A stretch of DNA of 5,081 nucleotides. Source: Bacteroidales bacterium GP1 (GTDB taxonomy: Bacteria > Bacteroidota > Bacteroidia > Bacteroidales > Muribaculaceae). This document shows positions 1-5,081 of the stretch, one piece after another; positions within the stretch are counted from its first letter, which is position 1; the number at the start of each line of letters is the position of its first letter. Below the pieces are notes generated by a model. It ran no database searches. It saw only the letters and a list, made by a program, of their open reading frames with translations, and was not told where the DNA came from. A program made the translations under genes and the position numbers. The stretch lies in assembly GCA_001701105.1 (NCBI GenBank), contig DAAI01000005.1, positions 12,304 through 17,384 on the forward strand, in the 5' to 3' direction.

Positions 1-3000
1 GCTGCCGTGAGTGTTATCTTGGTTCCGGGGAGAACTTCGTGAGTTCCAACTTCAGTAATTTCGGTTGCGAAGTCCTCGGTTGCGGTGAAGGAAATGCCAT
101 TTTCAACAATGTAAGTAACATTAAGTTTGTTTACTTGCGGAGCGCCTGCTTCAGTGGGAGGATAAACTTTGATAACCGGAGTGTTCTCGCCTTCAAAGGC
201 CTCGGCTGGGAGGATGAAGCCACCGGCTTCAGCGCTGAATTCAACCTTTGTGCCGTTTACATAAACTTCAGGGAGCATTTCAGTTTCAACGTCGTTGTAG
301 CCACCGTCGGCTCTGCTTGCTGCTACGCGATATACAATCGGGAGGTCATCGGAACCGAAGTTGATGTGCTGATAGCCAACTTCCAATCCCTGGCTCTTTT
401 CAATAACCTTTCCGCTGCCCAGTACTATTGTGCCGTCGAGCATTTCATCGCCATCGAGATAGAGCACTGTTTCCTTATCACGAACCACGTCGGCAATGTT
501 TATGTTGATGGTGCCGGTGGCAAGTGCGGTGAGCAAACCTTTATCTTTGTTGAAATTCATACCGGCTGAGGCAGTAACTTCTACATAGCGGTCGGGTTCA
601 GAGGTTACAATGGTGAGTTCTTTAACGTGGGTGGGTACCGAGATTACATTGTTACCGGAGGTTAACGGATAGCTTACACCTTGACCTGTGATTGACAGTT
701 TGTCAAGAGCCACAGCTGCATCGGTGTTAACGGTGATGGTGTTGTAGGTCTTTGCCACTTTCACTGTTAATGAGGGATAGGCAGAGCTGAGGGTTATTCC
801 TTCGGCCGGGAAGTTAACGAAACCTTGACCTTTGTTGTATTGAACTGTATACTCATATATGTTGCCTTCCTTCGGAGTTACTTTGATAGTAGCGGTGTAG
901 GGAGTAACCATTTGAGTGGAGGTAGAAGTTACCGGGCGACCGTCGACAGTTACATCAACCAAGCCATCTTCCTCTATGTCGTAAACCACATTCACGTCGG
1001 AAATCTGAGAGTTGAGAATACGAAGAACAGAGTTGTCGGGAACATAAGTCGGGAAAGCGTAGGTTTTGGTAGTGTTGTCAAACGCCAGCTTTTCGTTGTT
1101 CAGGTAAACATTTGAATAGTATACCTTGGGTGAAACCATATATTTTGCGTTGGTGAGGCTGAATGGAGCGTCCTGATCATTGAATTTAACGGTCGTAGGA
1201 GAGCCTTTCTTTTCAAGATAAGTAGCTTGTTGCATTGCACCTTCCGGACTCAAAACAAATTGAGGAGTTATGTTGGTGAAATTATCGGGATACTCTATTT
1301 TCAAAGTCTTTTCGCGTTTGTATTCTTCCAATTCAATATTAAGAGTAATGTTGTATTCATTGTCAACATATTGGAGGAGTCCGGAGATTTCTCCCGTGTA
1401 GATATTGAAGGGGAGTTCAACACCTGTATCAGTAGTGACTTTTACAATCTGGTAGGAATCAATGCCGCATTTTATTACAATGTTGTCAACAGCCTTACCT
1501 TCCCAATACAATTTGTCGATTGATTTGTCGGTAAAATTGTCATCTTCAATTATTATTCCGGCAGTGCCAAGGTCAGTGTAAGGGTTAAAGGTAATGTATA
1601 ATTTTTGACCTGTTACGTTGTAGGTGACACTATAATTAGATTGTACGTCCCATACTGAATAGTGTTCAATGTAAGTGCCCGTCTCTTCATCTTTATCTAA
1701 ATAGTTTGTGCCATCGCGATTGATTTCGGTAATGGGATTGCCTTCAACAGGAATGAATTTAATGCTTGAACCGCCGAACAGATAATCTTCTACTTTATCA
1801 CCCTCATTGAGCATGACAGGAGTGCGTTGGTCAATTTGATATTTGAAGTTAGCACCATTTGAATTAATAGTTACATAACTCTTTTCAGGCTCATAAGAGT
1901 TTGTCCAATAAATGTGGAGCTTTTTAAGTTCATCCGGAGATGATATTACGTAAGAGTTGTTATCGTCCTCATTTGTTAATACTATGAATTGTGTGTCGTA
2001 GTTGTAAGAACCCGTTGCATCTTCAAAGAAGAGCACAGCACTCATGTTTCTGCCATTCTTATTGGTGATGGTAATGGGGAATGCAGATTCATCGAAGGTA
2101 TATTCGACATTGTCAATATAATTGTTTCTGCCAAATTTTAGTTTCTTGCCTTTTACCATTCCCGGAGGCATAGGAGGCATTTCAGGTTCGGGATATTCGC
2201 CTTCACCATCATCGTAGGTGGGTTTTACGGAGTAGTAGCTGTAGTTATAGTCATTATCCGGGGTGATTTTTTCGGATGATACGTAGAGTCCTGTTTCAAT
2301 ATCCAGCGGCGCGCCCATTTCCATAAAGTAACCGGTAGCTGCATCATAAGTCCAGCCATAGCTTGACTGATTATCCTCCGGATAAACCATAATGTCGAGC
2401 GAGTAAGGCTTCTGATTTACTTCAACCGTGAGCGTAAGAGTCATTCCGTCCTTCACACCTGTTGCAACATGGGTGTTGGAGTTGTAGGAGAATCCGGTTG
2501 AGGGATTAGCCTTCACATTACTAACAACATAGGTGTTGGTCGGGTCGGTGAACTCAAGTGAATAGGTGGTTGCATCCTCGTAGTAAGGGAGAGAGATGCT
2601 TGTGGAGGAACCGGTGAGGTCAAATTGATTGAGCGAGTTTCTGGTGTCCACCACTTTGATATTATTGTAATTGCTTGCGCATGAAACCGTGATTTTGGGA
2701 TTGCGCGGGTGCAGAGAAATTACGCATGCCGAAGTGGGAGTGTAGTAGAAAGCACCGTCGTCACTCTTTTCAACAAACTTATTAGGACCAACCTGCAGCA
2801 CGAGATTTGTACCTTTGGTGGGAACAACCTTGATTTTTGTTCCGGCGCTGAGGGTATAGGTCTGACCCGGTTCAACCTGAACGTCGTCGTGATAGATTGT
2901 GGCGTTGACACTCGACGGGAAAGGTTCGTAAGTTACGAGGCAAGGCGGCTTGTAAGTACCGTAGATACGCACTTCCTGACCTTCCTGATAGTTGGCGAGA

Positions 3001-4574
3001 TAGTAGCCGTCGGCGTCGGCGTTTACACGAACACCGTTAACAAAGACTATAGGAGCACCTATTGTTATATCCAACGGCAGATCTTTTGGGTTATACATGA
3101 GGGTTTGACGTCCTTCTTCAAGAGTAACGCGTTTCTCCATAAATTTCTCGGGCGAGAGAATAACGTCGAGAGCGCCACGCTTGTCCATGTCAATATAAAG
3201 ACTCATCTGTTTGTCGCGAACGTAAGGCTCTACAGAAACTTCAATAACGGCATCCTGAGTCTTGAAATCTACTTCATTACGGCCATAGCTATTCAATTCC
3301 ACCGGTTCGCCGTTAAGCTTTATTTCACTGATAACATAACCGCTTTCAGCGATTGCTTCCAGTTTAACCGTACCACCCATTGTGCTGAATGTAGCTTCAC
3401 CGGTAGTCTCTTTAGCAGTGAGAGGAGTAAATTCGCGTCCACTGTGCGACATTTTCACAACATCGAATTTATCGCATATAACTTTGAAACGCCATGCATT
3501 ATCGAGATAGCCTTTGTAGACGATTGTCTGTGGATCATCGGTCTCACCGTCGATGCGATTTAAGTTGCTGGTGACTTTTTCGCCGTTAAGATAGCGGCTG
3601 TCGAGCCACCAAGTGGGAGCGTTGTTGCTTACAGGACCTACAACAACTTCCGAACCGTTTTTAACCATGAACTGTTTCCCTTCCCATTCTTCGCGGGGAA
3701 TAAGAACATTGTTCACCCTTACGTAGGCAATTTGCTTATCGAGATAGCTTTGATTTGTTTCGTTGCCGTTTGTGTTTTCAACTTTTACTGTCAGAGGAAT
3801 GTTGAAATCGGGGTATTTCATGCGTACGTTGGCGTTATGTTCGCCACCACCGTTGAAAACCAGGTGGAAGTATTCATGAAGGGTCATTGTTGTCATTGAG
3901 GTATACACGAAACCTTTTTCGCGAGGGAGGACATTCCCATCGAGAACAGCGCGGGAAAGGTCGCCTGCATTTACGGTAGTGATAACCCAGCGACTTTCAG
4001 TGACGGGGTCATATTCAATTACTAATGCGTTGTTCTGGAAATCGGCAGCTTTATAAGCGCGCATTTCAGAATAGGTGGAACGGGTGTAGACAAGCACATC
4101 CGTCGGGTCGTCAATAGTGATGTTCAGACGACCTGTTCGCACATTCGACATTTTGTCAATGACAAAATTGAATACTTCGCCTGCTGTGTAGGTGGGAGAG
4201 TAACTTGCAAGCGAAATAGTGGTGCGATCCACATTGTAGGTCATTGCCTTTCCTTTACTGTCGGTCAAACCGGCGATACCATTGCCGGCAGCCGGGGTAA
4301 CAACAAAGGAAGTGGGATTTTCCGAGGCATCCACATAGTAGATGTCTTTTCCATTTTCCGTTACTTTTGGTGCGGGAATCTGAGACTGAGTGGACGTACT
4401 GTAGACCACTTTTCCAATTTTACCGGCATCGGCGGTAAAATTAAAGGAGTTGCTCAAATCGATGCCTTGCACTACTTGCTGTGTAAAGCGCTGATTGTCC
4501 GGGGATGCCCCTTTCATTGCCAACACGCCAAAGGCGAAGATGAGAGCTGTCAAAGAGAATAATAGCTTTCTCAT
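1..4574 (-). CDS. Giant secreted repeat protein, C-terminus outside window
   Basis: One open frame of 1524 full codons begins at ATG 4574 and is still open at base 1. An in-frame TAA at 4587-4589 lies four codons upstream. The next in-frame Met, residue 20, falls after the signal peptide, so Met1 is the likely start. No Shine-Dalgarno is present, as is usual in Bacteroidota. Residues 1-19 form a signal peptide. The rest is rich in Thr, Val, Tyr, Asn and Asp in alternating hydrophobic patterns, suggesting a beta-sandwich chain. Residues 391-451 resemble a divergent InlB-type B-repeat (GGTVKLEAIAESGY, then IKLNGEPV). Diverged long repeats start near 145, 452, 719, 1085 and 1364. A Pro/Met-rich linker lies at 788-806. 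There is no lipobox Cys after the signal peptide, so it is probably not a lipoprotein. Surface display or type IX secretion is possible, but the C-terminal sorting region that would show this is not visible. Function unknown; an adhesin or structural role is inferred. Confidence 0.93.
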   Translation of the reverse strand, partial: MRKLLFSLTALIFAFGVLAMKGASPDNQRFTQQVVQGIDLSNSFNFTADAGKIGKVVYSTSTQSQIPAPKVTENGKDIYYVDASENPTSFVVTPAAGNGIAGLTDSKGKAMTYNVDRTTISLASYSPTYTAGEVFNFVIDKMSNVRTGRLNITIDDPTDVLVYTRSTYSEMRAYKAADFQNNALVIEYDPVTESRWVITTVNAGDLSRAVLDGNVLPREKGFVYTSMTTMTLHEYFHLVFNGGGEHNANVRMKYPDFNIPLTVKVENTNGNETNQSYLDKQIAYVRVNNVLIPREEWEGKQFMVKNGSEVVVGPVSNNAPTWWLDSRYLNGEKVTSNLNRIDGETDDPQTIVYKGYLDNAWRFKVICDKFDVVKMSHSGREFTPLTAKETTGEATFSTMGGTVKLEAIAESGYVISEIKLNGEPVELNSYGRNEVDFKTQDAVIEVSVEPYVRDKQMSLYIDMDKRGALDVILSPEKFMEKRVTLEEGRQTLMYNPKDLPLDITIGAPIVFVNGVRVNADADGYYLANYQEGQEVRIYGTYKPPCLVTYEPFPSSVNATIYHDDVQVEPGQTYTLSAGTKIKVVPTKGTNLVLQVGPNKFVEKSDDGAFYYTPTSACVISLHPRNPKITVSCASNYNNIKVVDTRNSLNQFDLTGSSTSISLPYYEDATTYSLEFTDPTNTYVVSNVKANPSTGFSYNSNTHVATGVKDGMTLTLTVEVNQKPYSLDIMVYPEDNQSSYGWTYDAATGYFMEMGAPLDIETGLYVSSEKITPDNDYNYSYYSVKPTYDDGEGEYPEPEMPPMPPGMVKGKKLKFGRNNYIDNVEYTFDESAFPITITNKNGRNMSAVLFFEDATGSYNYDTQFIVLTNEDDNNSYVISSPDELKKLHIYWTNSYEPEKSYVTINSNGANFKYQIDQRTPVMLNEGDKVEDYLFGGSSIKFIPVEGNPITEINRDGTNYLDKDEETGTYIEHYSVWDVQSNYSVTYNVTGQKLYITFNPYTDLGTAGIIIEDDNFTDKSIDKLYWEGKAVDNIVIKCGIDSYQIVKVTTDTGVELPFNIYTGEISGLLQYVDNEYNITLNIELEEYKREKTLKIEYPDNFTNITPQFVLSPEGAMQQATYLEKKGSPTTVKFNDQDAPFSLTNAKYMVSPKVYYSNVYLNNEKLAFDNTTKTYAFPTYVPDNSVLRILNSQISDVNVVYDIEEDGLVDVTVDGRPVTSTSTQMVTPYTATIKVTPKEGNIYEYTVQYNKGQGFVNFPAEGITLSSAYPSLTVKVAKTYNTITVNTDAAVALDKLSITGQGVSYPLTSGNNVISVPTHVKELTIVTSEPDRYVEVTASAGMNFNKDKGLLTALATGTININIADVVRDKETVLYLDGDEMLDGTIVLGSGKVIEKSQGLEVGYQHINFGSDDLPIVYRVAASRADGGYNDVETEMLPEVYVNGTKVEFSAEAGGFILPAEAFEGENTPVIKVYPPTEAGAPQVNKLNVTYIVENGISFTATEDFATEITEVGTHEVLPGTKITLTA
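3..485 (-). repeat. Protein repeat copy at residues 1364-1524, cut by window edge
   Basis: This is the partner of the copy at 452-585, at a constant offset of 912 residues over the first 49 positions. It differs by a 15-residue insertion (around residues 1413-1430, including ASRADGGYNDVE) and a smaller one before VTY. The window ends inside this copy just after GTKITLTA. The protein therefore continues, and more copies may lie beyond. Confidence 0.8.
1017..1322 (-). repeat. Protein repeat copy at residues 1085-1186 (diverged)
   Basis: The copy opens with YKREKTLKI, comparable to VRDKQMSLYI at 452. VLSPE at 1107-1111 matches ILSPE at 472-476, at 20 and 19 residues from the conserved Arg. VYLNNEKL (N1159) then corresponds to VFVNGVRV (N513), followed by a Tyr-containing strand and VLRI, matching VRIY. 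The order of motifs is kept, though overall identity is low. Confidence 0.55.
2157..2213 (-). other. Acidic, Pro/Met-rich linker in the giant protein
   Basis: Residues 788-806 read DDGEGEYPEPEMPPMPPGM, preceded by a Tyr/Asn/Asp-rich stretch from residue 772. It differs from the beta-rich sequence around it and is probably an extended linker between two halves of the protein. Downstream of it in the gene the DNA becomes AT-richer. Confidence 0.7.
2820..3221 (-). repeat. Protein repeat copy at residues 452-585
   Basis: This is the best-preserved copy with its partner at residues 1364-1524. Residues 452-500 align without gaps to 1364-1412, with 19 identities in 49, including V-R-D-K, L-Y-x-D-x-D, E-K, L-E-x-G-x-Q and D-L-P. 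The turn motif VFVNGVRV (N513) matches VYVNGTKV (N1440) after a 15-residue insertion in the second copy. The block from VTY (547) to GTKI (578-581) keeps the same 35-residue spacing as VTY (1486) to GTKI (1517-1520). The conserved scaffold points to a folded domain duplicated within the gene. Confidence 0.8.
3855..4142 (-). repeat. Protein repeat copy near residue 145 (diverged)
   Basis: Residues 145-240 open with VRTGRLNITIDD, which resembles the opening VRDK...LYIDMD of the better copy at residue 452. About 66 residues later comes AVLDGNVL (D212), matching the turn motif V-x-V-N-G-x-x-V of the other copies at a similar distance. The identity is low, so this is a tentative copy. Confidence 0.4.
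4518..4574 (-). other. Signal peptide of the giant repeat protein
   Basis: Residues 1-19 read MRKLLFSLTALIFAFGVLA: a short basic start (R2, K3), a hydrophobic core from L4 to about L18, and a V-L-A signal peptidase I site after A19. A second possible site follows A23 (K-G-A). This implies export across the inner membrane by Sec and supports the start chosen at 4574. Confidence 0.88.
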
Positions 4575-4606
4575 GGTTGGGAAAATTTAATTAGTAATAT
4601 GATGAA

Positions 4607-4630
4607 TAAAATTTAAGTTTTTAAATTTTA
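4607..4630. repeat. Perfect 10-bp inverted repeat at predicted transcription start
   Basis: TAAAATTTAA (4607-4616) and TTAAATTTTA (4621-4630) are exact reverse complements around a 4-base spacer, directly abutting the TATACT element. It spans the predicted start near 4624. It could be an operator, or a weak hairpin in the leader if transcription starts further upstream. All its paired bases are A or T, so it may also be chance in AT-rich DNA. Confidence 0.5.
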
Positions 4631-4659
4631 AGTATATAGCACTAAATAAAGAATCGCAA
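4631..4659 (-). promoter_or_regulatory. Sigma70-like promoter of the giant repeat gene
   Basis: On the minus strand TTGCGA (4659-4654) is separated by 17 bases from TATACT (4636-4631). The downstream element read as TATACTTA also partly fits the Bacteroidota -7 consensus TAnnTTTG. The predicted transcript would start near 4624 and give a leader of about 50 bases before the ATG at 4574. AT-rich sequence makes chance matches easy, so the call is moderate. Confidence 0.5.
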
Positions 4660-4688
4660 GTTATAGTCTGTGTCGTGGTGTAATAATG

Positions 4689-4717
4689 TTGTAACTTAAT
4701 TGTATTTGTTTTGTAAC
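4689..4717. repeat. Direct repeat TTGTAAC, 22-bp period, upstream of promoter
   Basis: TTGTAAC occurs at 4689-4695 and again at 4711-4717 (GTTACAA on the gene strand). The 22-base period is about two helical turns, so both copies face the same side of the DNA. They sit roughly 30-58 bases upstream of the -35 element, a usual place for activator sites. Binding by any regulator is inferred only from spacing and position. Confidence 0.4.
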
Positions 4718-4725
4718 ATGATGAG

Positions 4726-4782
4726 TTTTTAAAAAGTTCAGTAAAAAAGTCATTTTTTTTGAAAAAAATTGAATTTTTTTTT
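4726..4782. other. Clustered A/T tracts, probably curved DNA
   Basis: Runs T5A5 (4726-4735), A6 (4743-4748), T8 (4753-4760), A7 (4762-4768) and T9 (4774-4782) follow one another at roughly helical spacing. The last two are part of a 9-bp AT-only palindrome (4762-4770 with 4772-4780). Such phased tracts are known to bend DNA. The cluster lies about 100-160 bases upstream of the predicted start of the giant gene. Confidence 0.5.
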
Positions 4783-4828
4783 AGCAGGAGAGTAAAAAGG
4801 TTGAAAATCAGTTATTGGATGATGAAAT

Positions 4829-4858
4829 AAAAAAGGTATCCGTGTGGGATACCTTTTT
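4829..4858 (-). terminator. Rho-independent terminator of the upstream gene
   Basis: GGTATCC (4835-4841) pairs exactly with GGATACC (4847-4853) around a 5-base loop. The stem is flanked by A6 (4829-4834) and T5 (4854-4858), so the U-tract is present in either direction. It lies about 54 bases downstream of the stop codon at 4913-4915 and is positioned to end that transcript before the promoter of the giant gene. Confidence 0.88.
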
Positions 4859-4887
4859 ATAGTGAAAGATGAGATGGGTTTCGGTGT

Positions 4888-4911
4888 GGGAGGGGAGGGT
4901 GATGGGCTGGG
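4888..4911 (+). other. Five-tract putative G-quadruplex motif
   Basis: On the plus strand five G-runs occur at 4888-4890, 4892-4895, 4897-4899, 4904-4906 and 4909-4911, with loops of 1, 1, 4 and 2 bases. This meets the usual G3+N1-7 rule with one spare tract. It lies between the upstream gene's stop codon and its terminator, on the template strand of that gene. The RNA there is correspondingly C-rich. Confidence 0.65.
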
Positions 4912-4912
4912 A

Positions 4913-5081
4913 TTACTGTTCGACGGCGCGGTCAATGGCTTTGATGTCGCTTTTGGCTTGTGAGGGGGGCTCTTCGCCGTTAATTTCGCGCTGAATGATG
5001 TATTCGTCGTAATACGCTATAAGCAGGGTGGTGAGCGGAAGAGCGATGATCAGGCCGCCATTATCCTCAGCCTGTTCATCG
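4913..5081 (-). CDS. C-terminal end of an unidentified, probably membrane, protein
   Basis: The last 55 residues are visible, ending at TAA (4913-4915); the 5' part lies beyond the window. A hydrophobic stretch (GLIIALPLTTLLIAYY, visible residues 9-24) follows an acidic start (DEQAED) and is followed by DEYIIQRE and a charged tail ending AIDRAVEQ. The hydrophobic segment could be a final membrane helix with a hydrophilic tail. A PLTTL-like last helix is loosely reminiscent of AI-2E-type permeases, but this is a weak impression and no family is claimed. The frame is supported by its GC-rich third positions and by the terminator placed soon after the stop. Confidence 0.65.
   Translation of the reverse strand, partial: DEQAEDNGGLIIALPLTTLLIAYYDEYIIQREINGEEPPSQAKSDIKAIDRAVEQ

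Noticed and set aside
2720..2911. Minus-strand 63-codon open frame
   Set aside because: It is out of frame inside the giant gene, within a section where the main frame holds a conserved repeat copy.
39..3563. Several plus-strand open frames (39-569, 825-1115, 1227-1523, 2709-3563)
   Set aside because: They lie opposite the continuous minus-strand frame of more than 1500 codons that has a signal peptide, internal repeats and a promoter. Their products are Cys/Phe/His-rich and look like antisense readings of it.
1..4574. Assigning the giant protein to the type IX secretion system
   Set aside because: The diagnostic C-terminal sorting domain would lie outside the window, so this can only be noted as a possibility.
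4701..4708. TGTATTTG on the plus strand, close to the Bacteroidota -7 element, suggesting a small RNA ending at the 4829-4858 hairpin
   Set aside because: No matching -33 element is seen at the right distance and nothing structured lies between it and the hairpin.
4783..4830. Plus-strand AGGAG followed by ATGATGAAATAA as a tiny leader peptide
   Set aside because: The frame is only three codons long, the spacing is too large, and no plus-strand gene follows.
4750..4935. Minus-strand 61-codon open frame with a Pro/Ser-rich start
   Set aside because: It begins inside the end of the upstream gene, crosses the G-rich motif and the terminator hairpin, and ends in Phe/Lys runs from the A/T tracts. 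Its composition follows simple DNA sequence rather than a protein.

Overview
The window looks like a piece of a Bacteroidales-type (Bacteroidota) chromosome. The grounds are a very large secreted beta-rich repeat protein of a style common in that order, a start codon with no Shine-Dalgarno sequence and an AT-rich leader, and an AT-rich intergenic region between coding stretches of mixed but mostly higher GC. The assignment is an inference; nothing in the window fixes the species.

Layout, reading in the direction of transcription (minus strand, right to left): positions 5081-4913 hold the last 55 codons of an unidentified protein with one hydrophobic segment, cut by the window edge. Positions 4912-4575 are a 338-base intergenic region. 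It contains a five-tract G-rich motif, a strong hairpin terminator, a cluster of A/T tracts, a spaced direct repeat, a sigma70-like promoter and a perfect AT-only inverted repeat next to the predicted transcription start. Positions 4574-1 hold one uninterrupted reading frame of at least 1524 codons. It starts with a signal peptide and runs off the left edge, so its C-terminus is not visible.

The large gene is about 90% of the window. It encodes an exported protein that appears to be built from diverged repeats. The clearest pair, residues 452-585 and 1364-1524, shares 19 of 49 positions without gaps in its first part. Two or three weaker copies start near residues 145, 719 and 1085. A short strand-turn motif of the type V-x-V-N-G-x-x-V recurs about ten times. 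One segment (391-451) resembles divergent InlB-type B-repeats. No enzyme domain was recognised, and a surface or adhesin-like role is the best guess.

The two genes share a strand, but the terminator and a separate promoter between them suggest separate transcription units. No RNA genes, CRISPR arrays, insertion sequences or complete second gene were seen.
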